Below, one piece after another: positions 22,918 through 34,769 of a DNA stretch of 64,000 nucleotides. Origin of the DNA: Cryptomeria japonica (Eukaryota; Streptophyta; Pinopsida; Cupressales; Cupressaceae); NCBI RefSeq assembly GCF_030272615.1, contig NC_081414.1:521052185-521116184 (forward strand), in the 5' to 3' direction. Made by a program: the position numbers and the translations under genes. Each line of letters starts with the position of its first letter. Position 1 is the stretch's first letter. Under the pieces are notes generated by a model, which saw nothing but the letters and a program-made list of their open reading frames with translations, was not told the origin of the DNA and ran no database searches.

Positions 22918-24170
22918 TTACCAATCCAATACTACAATGCTAGTTGCTTCTCTCCAAAAGGTGTGAGCTACCTTTCCTTGAGTCAACATGGTTCTAGCTG
23001 CTTCAACTACAGTCTGGTTATTCCTCTCTACTAGGTCATTCTGTTGTGGAGTCCAGGGGGTAGACAGTTTCCTCTTGATGCCATGTTCTTCACAGCACTT
23101 GTTGAATTCACCAGAAATGAATTCCCCTCCTTGATTAGTTCTCAGGAACTTGATCCTTTTACCGCTTTCCTTCTCCACTAATGCTCTGAAAGCTTTGAAC
23201 ATTACAAAGGCTTCAGACTTGTCTTTCAAGAATGTGACCCACATCATTCTTGAGCAGTCATTAGTGAGAATCATGAAGTACCTATCACCCTGCACACTTC
23301 TAGTTTTCATAGGACCACACAAATCAGTATGCACAAGATCAAGCAAGTTGTCAGTAGTGAAAGATTTACCTTTAAAGGTTGAGGAAGACATTTTCCCCAA
23401 TTGACACTCTCTGCACAAGGTATTATCTGGTTTGCTTAGCACTGGCAACCCTCTAACTACCTTGATCTTACTAGCCTTCATAATGTTATCAAAGTTTACA
23501 TGGCAGAGTCTCCTATGCCATATCCAACTATCATCAAATTTAGCCATAAGACATGTACTTATATTTGCATTTAGCTGAAATAGGTTACCTTTGGTCTGCA
23601 TGCCAGTGGCCACCAATTCACCATTCTTTCCTTTGATTCTACAAACTCCATTCTTGAATTCTAGAGTGAGGCTACTGTCATTCAACTGGGCAACACTCAA
23701 AAGGTTGTGTCTGAGACCATCAACCCAGTACACATTGTCAGCACTACACTTTCCATTCAGAGAGATAGACCCTCTACCTTTGACCATGCATGGTGCATCA
23801 TTGCCAAAGCGAACCACACCACCATCATACTCTTCCAAGGATAGAAACTTGCTCCGGTCACCAGTCCTAAGGTGAGAACAACCACTGTCAATGATCCACT
23901 CATTGGAATTATCAAACCAAGAGACAAGAGCCTTCTTGTCTGACACATCTTCCTTGATAGCAACAAACACAATATCTTCATTTTCTTCATCCTCTGATTC
24001 CTCATCTGTGACACCTTCATCAACTGCCACAAAACAGTTTCTCCGGTTTCCTCCTTTGAATTTCTTGAACCTTTTTGGTTTGTCCTTGTTGTCGCCATTA
24101 GGACAGTTTACAACAATATGTCCTATCCAGTTACAGGAAAAGCATTTTAAAGGTATCTTACCTCTGTATT
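22918..24170 (-). pseudogene. Copia-1 zinc knuckle, protease and integrase core
   Basis: The frame is open from the CACTA insertion point (24170) to a stop at 22918. It carries the CCHC knuckle CFSCNWIGHIVVNC, an acidic linker, protease DSGCSH, the pre-integrase HRRLCH with CRECQLGK (complete zinc site), and the integrase core. In the core the first catalytic region HTDLCGP is intact, but the second reads RTNQGGEF, so the catalytic aspartate is asparagine. The glutamate region reads VERNNQTVVEAARTML. By family knowledge that one substitution should abolish integration. Confidence 0.85.
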
Positions 24171-24203
24171 CACTAGTACATTTGGAGCTGATTTCCGACG
24201 ACC
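24171..24203 (+). repeat. CACTA left terminal inverted repeat
   Basis: The first 16 bases match the right end with one mismatch, followed by weaker matching through GATTTCCGAC. Just inside, phrases such as TCGTCGTAATTCCGACGA (near 24365) recur in inverted form near 41410, as subterminal repeats do. Confidence 0.85.
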
Positions 24204-24612
24204 ATTTGTCAGATTTTCAATGAATTTTCATCGAAGTGTCAACAAAATCCACCATCAAAAACTCGGGTTCAGATTGGTCAACGATGCCATGCCCATCGGC
24301 AATTCGACAATCCAATGGACTCTACCAACGGTCAAAGAAGTCGTCGGTCGAAAGCTTGGTATTCGTCGTAATTCCGACGATGACCATTTTTATAAAAAAA
24401 AGTAATAATTATCATCGATATAGAAAAAATAATACCTGAGGAAAGCCCTTTTCATTTCTAATTTGGTGTTACTATACTATTCACTTAAGCGATGGGTCCA
24501 TTTATCATAAAAGTGTTCTCCCCTTATCATTTACCTAGGCGGTCCCTTTAAATATTTTATTCTTGTTCGAATTTGCCTTTTCTATTGTCCATTGGGCCTT
24601 ATAACTATCATG

Positions 24613-26375
24613 CGATTTTCTGTTGATCTGATGGCCCATGTTGATTCGCAACCAAAAATTGCTCGAAACTTAGTTTTTGCGAAGTAGCGAAAGGCAAAGG
24701 TGGACCCGGCATATAGGTTTGGACCAAAGCTAAACACCAATCAAGTTTCATCTGATTGGACGGACAACATGGTTTCGTGAGATCAAGCTGAACGTGTTTT
24801 AACCTTCGCGAAGTGGCGAAAGGGTTTGGTGGGTCCCAGAGATAAGCGGTCTTCTTTGGTTAAAGAATGATTGGGTTGGAAAAAGATCAATGGCTTCTTG
24901 TTGTTTCGTGGCCGGGAGATGCACGAGCTATACCTTCAGCGAATTAGCAAAAAGGTGGAGGGTCCCGCTAAGAGTGGTAGTAAATGTGGTAACCCCAGTT
25001 GGCGATGACATGGTGGTGACAAGGCACTGAGTTGGTAGTATGCAGTGGGTCTGGGAAAGGTTATCATAAAAAGAGTAAACAACGAGCAAGTTCTTGAGAT
25101 CTAATGGCTCGTGTGAATTCACGAAGATAAGATGCTAGCAAGTTAGTCATTGCGAAGTAGCGAAAAGGCCGATGGGCCCAAGGGACAGGCATGGCATGAA
25201 GTTAAAATCATATCATGTCTATTTTGATCTAACGGTTCTCATGGTTTTGTGGTTGCAAGCCAAATGAAGAATAATGTTCATGAAGTCATGAAAGACAGGT
25301 GGAAATCACACGGAGGAGTGACGTGGCATAATAGCTGCCACTTTTTGTAGAGCTTGGAAAAAGATCAATGGCTTCTCGTTGTTTCGTGGCCAGGAGATGC
25401 ACGAGCTATACCTTCAGTGAAATAGCAAAAAGGTGGAGGGTCTCGCTAAGAGTGGTAGTAAATGTGGTAACCCCAGTTGGTGATGACGTGGTGGTGACAA
25501 GGCACTGAGTTGGCGGTATGTAGTGGGTCCAGGAAAGGTTGTCATAAAAAGAGTAAACAACGAGAAAGTTCTTGAGATCTAACAGCTTGCATGAATTCAC
25601 GAAGATAAGATGCTAGCAAGTTAGTTATTGCGAAGTAGCAAAAAGGCTGATGGGCCCAAGGGACAGGCATGGTATGAAGTTAAAAGCAAATCAGGTCTGT
25701 TTTGATCTAACGGTTCTCATGGTTTCGTGGTTGCAAGCCAAATGAAGAATAATGTTCATGAAGTCACGAAAGAAAGGTGGAAATCACACAAAGGAGTGAA
25801 GTGACACGTGGTTTAAAAAAGTGGTTGAGGGCTCGCCTAGGTGTAACCGGCAGTTATGTGGGAATAGTAAAAGGGAACACGTGGCGGATTAAGGGTGGAA
25901 CCAAAAGGAGTTTCCAGGGCTAATGGCTGACTGCCATGTGGCATTTATTAACTGGATAACAAGTGGGGTAAGTAATTCTCGAATAAAGGGCCCACTTAAA
26001 AGGCATTCATCTCAAGATTGATCCAACGCTTCTCGTTGTTTCATGACCCAAAGATGCCCATAGCTTAACCTCAGCAAAATGGCAAAAACTGTTAGCCATC
26101 AAGATGAGGCATGGTTAGTTAAAAGGATTGATGGTCCCAGTTGGAGTTAAAGGCCGGGTGATTTGAGTTTGATCTAACGCTTGGTGCGGCCTCGCGAAGG
26201 AAAAGTGCAGGACTGTTAAACTCCGTGAAGTCACGAAAAGGAGGTAGGGCCCGACACTTAAGAAAAGAGATTAAATGGAGATAAAGACGATGTAAGTTCT
26301 CAAGATACAATGGCCAACGTTGTTTCACAAAAGAAAAGAGCATGGGTTTTATGTTCTGTGAATTAGCGAAAGAGC
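24613..26375 (+). repeat. Array of 11 composite repeats in fixed phase
   Basis: A module A of type GATCTAACGGCTCGTG starts at 24625, 24749, 24885, 25098, 25226, 25363, 25576, 25704, 26020, 26171 and 26304. A module B of type GCGAAGTAGCGAAAAGG starts 54 bases after each A (59 in the second copy). Most units carry TTTCGTG-like bases after A and GGTGGGNCC-like bases after B, so parts can pair with B as short inverted repeats. Spacing between units is mostly 124-151 bases, with 213 twice and 316 once. It lies in the left subterminal part of the CACTA, upstream of the unknown gene. Confidence 0.8.
24877..25832 (+). repeat. 478-bp tandem duplication inside the array
   Basis: The stretch from about 24877 to 25354 is repeated at about 25355 to 25832 with small differences; three array units recur at an offset of exactly 478 bases. 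The right end of the second copy diverges after GGAGTGA. Confidence 0.8.
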
Positions 26376-26716
26376 AAAATAGAGGAAAGACTTAGAGAAA
26401 TTATGACCCATTGGAGCCAGTTTTGAATTTGATTTGGTGAATTTAATTCTGAAAAGAAAGCCGAAGCATGTGGAGTTAATTTCTAAAAACTTAAATGCCA
26501 ACTTATCCTTTTCAGTTCGCATCGACTTGATTGCTAAGTATTGTTTCATCAAAGTTTGTTACAGAGAGAATTGTTGCAGAGTGATTTTCTTTAGGTGAAT
26601 AATCAGGTTTCTTGTGCTTTTCTTGATAACTCTTGGTTTGTTCTCAAATACTGCTGTGTGAATTACTTCATTAGAGGTCTGTGCTAGCTTCTAGTGGTAT
26701 AATTGTTTGACTAGAA

Positions 26717-29700
26717 TGGCACCCAGAAGAGAATTTATAGGGAAAGTGAATTACCAGGACTGAAATATCTATCATGATTTTTTAGAGCAATTAACCATGT
26801 CCACCAATGCTGGGGATAAGGCCAGAGAGCTAGTACCTAAGAACCCTCGTCTAAAAATTGGAGATGGCCTTTATGATAAGGGTAATTGGTTGAGGGACCC
26901 TGAAATAGGACTTTTCAGGCTTAGGACTCTTCAAAGTCGGTTTTGGGCAGAGGAAATCCCCAGCTCTTTTGAATGGCATATGGGAGCAGGATGTAGGAAA
27001 GCTTGTGGTCCTAGGTGTTTTTATGGATGTAGATTTGTTAGCCCTGATTGCATAGAATTATGACTCTATGGCAAGATGCATTAGGAACATAAAGGGATCA
27101 ATCTTGATTGAGATAAATGAAGATGAATTCAAGAAAGTGTTTAAACTTAGCGAGTCCTCCAATTTGTTAGAACCTATTGACTTTGAGTCGTTAGCCTAGG
27201 TTTACAACACACAAAAGGATCATCTTAGAAGTGGCCCATTGAAAGAATTCTTTGTGAAGATAGTGGGGTTAATAGTTGTAGGCCCTAGCACAATGGAACC
27301 ATTCTCTCTCAACCTATTCACTCTGAGAGCTAAGGGTATGTATTGGGCATTATGCCATATTTTTGGAGAGGATGCTGAAAAGAATATGCCAACCCATTAT
27401 ATGTTAATGATTGCACAAATTCTAAACCCCTCCCTAGCAATAACATTTGATTATGCCTCATACCTTGCTGATACAATTCATAAAGGGCTAGTAGGAATCA
27501 AAAATGGTAAGGTGGATAGGCCATTTGGATGGTACTCCATGTTAATGCATATGTTTCTGTTCAAAGGGGCTAATTATTTTGGAAAGGAGATGGACCTGAT
27601 TAAGGTCAAGGATAAAGAGGAGATGTCAGTGCAATTGTGGAGTACTGTTCTATCTTGGGATAGAGAAGATGCAAGTTATTTAAAGTTTGATAGATGCTTT
27701 GCATCTAAAATTAGGATTCTTCTATGCAGAGAAAACCCTAGAATTCCTAAGGCTCTTTTGGAGTTTCTCAGACCAAAGGAGTTTGCAGAGGATATCAAGA
27801 TTGTTCACAATTGGGGAGATATATATTTGTACCCTGTGTCTACTATTTTTAGAGTGTTAAGATTTAGAGGCACCCCCTTTTTACTACCCTATCAGGTCCC
27901 ATTGAAGATAGGGGTTGCAGAAGTCCTGAGACAAATTGGGGGAGTACAAGAAGTAGAGCTAACCAATAGAGGTAAAGGGACTATTTTCCCAACTATTACC
28001 ATGGCTCACCATTTTGTGATCACTAAGGGTGGATGGAGATTTTTTGAAGAATTCTTTAAGCCATATAGGCTGTCTACTGTAGTGTCAAGATGTGCAGACC
28101 CTGAGGATTTTTTCAATGGCATGTTCAGAAAAAGAGCAGTGTGCAGAGGTAGGCCACATCAATTTCAGTTCCTAGAAGATCTTATTAGAAATGAATTCAG
28201 CTTAGATGAGCCAGAACTGAGGAAGGATAAGTGGGTGGCATATAAGAAAGCCCTTGATTTTATCCATCAATTTGACACTGGCTATGACCCCCTTTCTAGC
28301 TTCAATCCATTTGAGGAGAAAATAAAATTCCTGATTCTTTATTTTGAAGATCTCATGCAGACCTTAAAAGAAAAGAGGGAGGCCATAATGCAAAATGAGC
28401 CTGATAAGGCTAAGATGGTATTGGCTAAGCCTACCTTTGCTAGAGATATCCCACGTGGTGACTATGTAATGCACAAAAGGTCAAAGTACACTGTGATAAT
28501 GCCAGTGATAGGTGAGCCTTCCACTTCAAAAGGGAAGAGGAAAATTGAAGATGTCATTGACATCTAGGATTCCCCTAAGAAGCAGAGAGTGGGAAAGGAA
28601 ATTGAAACTAATGAGCCTCAATATTCTCCATCTCAGTCTCCTATCCACATTGGAGATGAACAAGTTGTGGCTGAACAATTATTGCAGTTAGGGAGTCTCG
28701 GTGAGATTGCCTATACCTATGAGGAGACCCAAGAGGGGATGCTCGAAGAGCCACCTAATGCTGAAATGGATTTAACTAATGGTGAGTTAAAGGGCCAAGA
28801 AATGGACCTTACTGTTAAGCAAGCTAGTGAAGAATTCCTAGCTGATAGTAATTTTTTCACATCAGGAGATTTTATAAAGTTTCTATGGAAGCAAAATATT
28901 GATCAATTCAAGACTAGATGTGAATAGAGGAAAAGTGAATAGCCTCTTAAAATTACAACTCAAGTAGAAGAAGAGGTTAAGAAAGAAATGATGGAGGAGT
29001 TCAAAGCAATCACCCCTGAGAAAGGAAGAGAAATGGTAGCAAAGGCTGGTGTGTTGATTCTCCCTGAATGGGATATAGCTTATGCCTTAGTGCTTGATGC
29101 AATGAGGAAAGAAACAAAGCCTATGGAAGGAGTGACATTCAATAAAGATAATGCTGCTCTTGTCATGTGGTCTTTAAAGAAGGATGAAAACAAAAGAAGG
29201 AAGGATGCATCAGATTCTAGCCTCTTAGGAGGCATGATAGTTAAAAGAGTCCAAGACATAGGGGTAGTGGAAGCTGCAAGCACGGTCCTAGAGACTGCAA
29301 AATTTAGTGTTGCGGTGGCAGAGAAAGAGGCACAAGAAAAGGCTAATCTCCAATTGAAGTTGGAGACTATTTTAAAAGATTACAATGATGCTAAAGAAGG
29401 AATGGCCAACAGAGACAACATAATTGCTAGACTCCAGAGTCAACTGGCAGGTCAATATCATCCTGGTGAATCTTCTACACTCATGATAGCCTCCTCTCTA
29501 GTAAGATCCCCTCCTACTAGTCCCATCATTGAATATCCCCCTTCTCCTATGCCTTCTAGTTCCCAATTACCTGAAAATGTCCAACATGAGTTGGAAAAAT
29601 TGAAACAAGCTCAGACATTGTATGCAAACAAATATGAGGAGAAGGTGAAAGCCACCATCTTGAAGTTTGCTAACTCAATCAAAACCTCTAATGTATACAT

Positions 29701-30346
29701 AAATATGAAGAGGATTCTTGAGATTTTGATCAAATTGAGAGAAGAAGAAGCCACTTTGGAACCAATCCTGAATAATTGGGTGCCTAGAGGTAAAGAGTTA
29801 GAGCTCATGTGTTCTTCCCATGCAGATGCAAAAGAGAATGACAATCTAAGGTCCACATGTGAGTTTATAAAAGAGATGAATATTCTTTCAGTGGAAGGAG
29901 CAGGTATAAAAAGAAAAGACCAACTTTATAGGAAAGAATATGCAAATCATAAATTTGAAATGTTTCCAGGAGGTTTCATTGGTCCTGTTCAGCTAAAGGA
30001 AGAGAAGACTTGGTTAAAGGAGGTGGACCACAATTTGTCCCTAAGGATCAGTCAGATTATTAGTACTGATGACACATCCTTATTTGTCCAAACAATTGAG
30101 GAAATTGAAAAAGTGAAATCTCATTATGGTTTCATAGAAACAAAGATTGGGCATGTACGAGTCACTTGGAAGTGGCTAGAAGATATGAAATAGAAGATTG
30201 CTAGTTTTACTTGGCCTAGTGATGATGTGTATCAGGAGTGGAAAGATAAGTATATGGGACAGAAAGAAGATGCTCGGGAGTAGTTACAGAAGGTTGCAAC
30301 AAAACAACAAGCAGAGGAAGTCACAGATGTTGAAAAGGATTTATAA
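26717..30346 (+). pseudogene. Unrecognised long gene (~1,200 codons) carried by the CACTA
   Basis: One frame runs from about 27000 to a TAA at 30344, interrupted only by TAG at 27053, 27197, 28565, 28925, 28940, 30191 and 30281. The start MAPRREFIGKVNYQD (26717) is in the same frame, but 26761-27000 reads in another, so two compensating indels lie there. The N-terminal 600 residues look globular (FGWYSMLMHMFLFKGANYF, HHFVITKGGWRFFEEFFKPY). A basic patch STSKGKRKIEDV follows near 28540, then acidic and coiled-coil segments with a proline-serine stretch (SPPTSPIIEYPPSPMPSSS) near 29510. I do not recognise the family. It could be a regulatory partner of the transposase or a captured gene. Confidence 0.6.
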
Positions 30347-32059
30347 CCGCTTCTTGAAAATGATCAGTTGTTTGTAACAAACTTTCTTTTGAAGGGTCCA
30401 AAGCTTGTATGCATCCATACTATTATAAATGGATACCAGGACTCCAAAAAAAATGATCACAAGTAATTGTAAGAAAATGCTGCAGAAATTTATCTGAGCT
30501 TTTTTCTAGTCTTATGGAGAATACTTTGAGTTTTGTAATATTTTCTCCAAATTAATATCAATATACAGACTAGAAATAGTGTATATACATAAATGTGCAT
30601 AGCGGTCATAGGGAAACTCATGTCAAATGTGCAACTCAATACAATAAATAATCTTAGTTTGTAGCCCTATAGCATCATAATGCAGTCCTTGACCAAGTAT
30701 GCATACAAGAAACATCTAGTTCTATTAAGGCACAAGCATCAAAGTCAGAGGTTATGACAACTAGTGAAAAACATCAAGAATACAAAGTTTAGTCTCAAGA
30801 ATTAGGAGCTGTAATAAAAAAACTTACAAGGATGAGGCATATTCATAACTTTTGCAGTCCCACCTTGGATATCAACACTAGAAGCAACTCATATTGTTCA
30901 TGTAAAGACAAGACAATATGGGAGTTCATTATACCCAACAACTCATGGTGTTGTTGTTCATGTTGGCTCGGTTGGACCCTACAGTTAAGATTCAATATAC
31001 ATTATTCAATAAGATTAACTGTGCAACATAATGAAACATTGAAAAGTGTGTTACCTTGTTGAGCTTCGCTTGGTTTTGAGAATAGTTTAATATTCTCTAC
31101 TTAACAGGGCCAACCACGTGAAGGTGGAAGCCCATTTGGCCCCTCCCCCCCCCCCTAACATCACTCTAAATTTCCCGTTAACATCTTATAACATTCATTC
31201 ATTAATTCTTTCTACCATTAATAAAATATAGCATTCATTCATTAATATCACATAACGTTCATTAACACATAACATTGATTAACATTAATTAACACGCAAC
31301 AGTCATCAATATTAATTAACACATATCATCCATAACCATTAATTAGCACATAATTACATTCACTAACACATAAAAATCAGTCATTATCAAATAAGTTAGA
31401 TTACAATCATTTCTTTCTTTTTTTTTTCTTTGAAGCTATGAAAAGACTAAGTGGAACATCGGTGTCTTCATCATTTCCCCCCTCTGCAGATGTTCCACCA
31501 ACTGCTCATGATCTCAATGTATGCCTAGTCCTATACTGAGGATGAGGACACTAAAGCAAAGGGGGGTCCTCTGCAATAACAAAGAAATGGGTTAAATTCA
31601 AAAAAAATAATATTATTGTTACAAGTATTTCATTAATTTAGAGAACATAATTGTTGTGCTCTTTACCTAATGGAGCCACATCATTTTATGTAGCCTCAAC
31701 CTCAACATGCTGAACACCACGGTCATCTTTACCTGAGTGGGGAACATCATGTTCTTGAGGTTGTGTACCCAGATCATGCTCCACTTGCTCACCACCGACT
31801 ACATGCTCTAAAATATTAACAAGAAAGGTTACATTAATTACTACTCTAATTATAATTAAGATGTTTAATTGTATTAATAGCTAAATAAATAAATTTGAAT
31901 AGCAAATGAATACCTCCACTACTGGGATGCACATCCAGATGTTCATGTGCAGGTGGTGTTTCACAATTAGCAGGCTACATTCCAATGACATGCACATTGT
32001 TATCATTGCTTGCTTAATTAAAACAAATATAGTCACTTTATGTTGGAACTCAACATCAA
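30347..32059. other. Non-coding part of the CACTA
   Basis: Probable 3' flank of the long gene (T-rich, AATTAATATCAATATACAG near 30555), then AT-rich DNA with a run of 11-12 C near 31145 and many ATTAACACATAAC-like phrases from 31190 to 31380. Minus-strand reading near 31440-31800 may hold the last exon of the Transposase_24-type gene. I cannot define it. Confidence 0.35.
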
Positions 32060-34127
32060 TTAGATTATTGGTAAAGTATTCAATTTGAAACAACTTCCAT
32101 TTACCATATTTACTTGTGTGACAGATGCACTCGAATGTTGTGTATGCCCACTCAATTCTCGTAGCCGATCAGCCATAGCTGAATAGCCTTGCTGGTAGGC
32201 AATTCTCTTGTCATCTTCTATGGGCGCTCTATTGAATTCAAAGCCCTGCATTTTTGCTTGGTATTGTGAATTTTTCTTGCATTGTTTGATAAAAAAAATG
32301 TTTGTAATTTATTAATATTTTGAGACAATATGGGAGTTTACATGAGATACTTACAATTCGTGCAGCAAGTTTCATGTAACCACCAGAGCCAAGTTTGTGT
32401 TGCCCATGCTTTTCTTGCCTTGCCTTGGTTGCCTTTGACGTGTCACTCAATCTATAAAAAGTTTGAAATATGTTAGATTATATAAATATAAAGAGTAATT
32501 AATTAGTACATAATTACATTCTTAATAGTATCCCGTACCTTCTTTTGGCGTCTACTGGTGTATTTCTTTTTTTCCTTTCAATTCTCTCATTGGCATCCAA
32601 AATTAGGTCCTTCCACTCCCTCTCTGGAATCATGGGGGGATGCTCGTACTTTAGGTTCCTCTCCAAATGGGTCTTGTATTGGTCCCTCACATACTTTAGA
32701 TATGTGCCAACTTTTTCAAGGAGCTTGGTTTTGTCAAAGGTGTCATTTCCAAACCATTCAACAATTTGGTTTGTCAATTCATCTTTTAACCTTTTTTCTT
32801 GGTTATTCCACCTTTTAAAGAAAAAACAAACCTGTTAGATTCAGAAATGAACTGAAGCTACATTTATTATACTTCAAGAAATGGATCAAAGGAAAAGTAT
32901 TCTAGCAATGATATGGAATGAAAAGTGGATAAGGGTTAGTTCACATATGATGTACCACCTTTTACGTATGGTGGGCCCAAATATCTACAATGCAATGTCA
33001 CTAAGATGTTTATAGAAAATATCATTGCCTGCAAAAAATTCATGGGATCAATATTAGTCCAAAATGAGTGATCATAAAGTAAATTACAATTAGAGTATAT
33101 ATAATAATAATTTTAAAGTACTTGGAACCTTTTGTATCTTTAAGGGAAGCATTTCTTTGTCGCTCACCATGAATGTGGCCTGCAATGTTCCTGTACTAGC
33201 AATACGAGAAGATCCAGGAAATGATGCTATGTTATCAGCAGTAGTCACCTATGGCACATCCTCATGTGCATCTCCTCCTGCAAAAAATGAATCCACTATG
33301 AAATGGCATTAGAATTCAAGAAAGAATGCTTGAAGGGAAATAAACACATGACAGAAGATAGAGAAAAAGAGGGATCTACCAATAGTGGGTGGGCCAATAT
33401 AATGTGCACTAGAGGATGTCCGCATGCTACATGTTGCCAACATTGCAGTCGGCAATACAGGTGAGGGTGACCTCTAATGAGGTGGCGTTGGCATTTGCAC
33501 AGTAACATCGATAGCACCTAAAGAATAATACATTAAATATATCAAACATTAAATATATGAAAAGTGCAAGAATTGTAAACAAGGATGAACCTTTATTTTG
33601 AAAATTGACAGTATCAAGTATGATGTGTTTTGGGTACTCAGAGTGATAAGCCAAGCAAGTGATAATACAAGAAAATCATCATCACCTGATCCTGCAACAC
33701 CCTAATCGTAGGAATGACTTTCATGAGGGCGGATAAATTGTTGTAAAAACAATACGTACATATTTTAGTTAATGACATAAAAAGAGAATAAAATATAAAC
33801 CATTATTGAACTTTTGTTATAATTAAAGCTTTCATTACTGCTTACTTGCAATTTTTCTGTTGTCTTATAAAATAATTCCACCCTCTATCATATCTCATCA
33901 GTGGTAGGATGCACGACTGCCAAAGCAACAATCTCTTTTCTAATTTTTATAAGAGGCATTTTAAACAATTTCACAAGGTCTATGGGATCTTCAGGGTCAT
34001 CATTGCTTAACCCTAATGATTCCACATCCATAGAAAGGTGCTCAGGTATTGCAACTCCCTTTCCCTTTCCCTGAACATCCGTCTGTGTCAGAATATCATT
34101 AACAATTACAAAATTAGTATAAATCAC
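32060..34127 (-). pseudogene. Transposase_24 / TNP1-like CACTA gene remnant
   Basis: Minus-strand exon-like ORFs: 34127-33888 (acidic, DVQGKGKGVAIPEH), 32777-32514 (GTYLKYVRDQYKTHLERN, then PPMIPEREWKDLI), 32450-32238 (KARQEKHGQHKLGSGGYMKL) and 32251-32060 (AYQQGYSAMADRLRELSG). The core wording is that of plant Transposase_24 (Ptta/En/Spm) proteins, which bind the element's subterminal DNA or assist TNP2. The pieces lie in different frames separated by AT-rich gaps, consistent with introns plus decay. The 33150-33660 stretch holds no clear domain. Confidence 0.65.
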
Positions 34128-34657
34128 TAAAAAAAAGAATATAATAATGTAACAGTTTGCTTCTACCTAATTTGTACAATTACAATGAGGTTTACCTACT
34201 CAGTAGAAGTGTTGCAAGGTACATCTCTGTCTGTGATATGTGATGGATCAATGTCAGCCTATGATAAAGAAAAAATATAAAAAACGTTAGCGAAATTACA
34301 TCATACACAACATGAACAACATGAACTTTGTAGACAAAAAGAGTATTAAATAATAAAAATATCTTGTCATCAAAATCATTGTAAATTTTGTAATTCCTTA
34401 CCTTTACTTTATGTAGACTATGCAGGATCCTCAACTAAATGGTCACATAAATAGTCACATAGCTAATAAACAATCCAATTTCCATAAATAAACACAATTT
34501 AAAAATTGTCACATAAATAGTCACACCCCCTATCTCCATCTCCATATTAAAAGGTGCATCATGAATTAATTATGTAATGGCATTAGAATTCAAAACATAA
34601 TGAATTAATTATGTAAAAAAAATTCTATCAAGAAGTCAATATTCAATAGATAATATA
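34128..34657. other. Gap between CACTA genes
   Basis: AT-rich sequence without a supported ORF; it separates the two minus-strand transposase genes. Confidence 0.4.
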
Positions 34658-34707
34658 CTAATCGTATTCCTCATACATTTCATTCCTCATCATCATGAAC
34701 ATCAAGG

Positions 34708-34769
<62 letters not shown>

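Noticed and set aside
26717-30346. TAG read-through or codon reassignment
   Set aside because: TAG is spread over unrelated elements and frameshifts occur too; decay of CAG codons explains it more simply.
31130-31160. C homopolymer as a regulatory or G-quadruplex site
   Set aside because: A single run without neighbouring G-tracts; more likely slippage or an assembly-sensitive tract.
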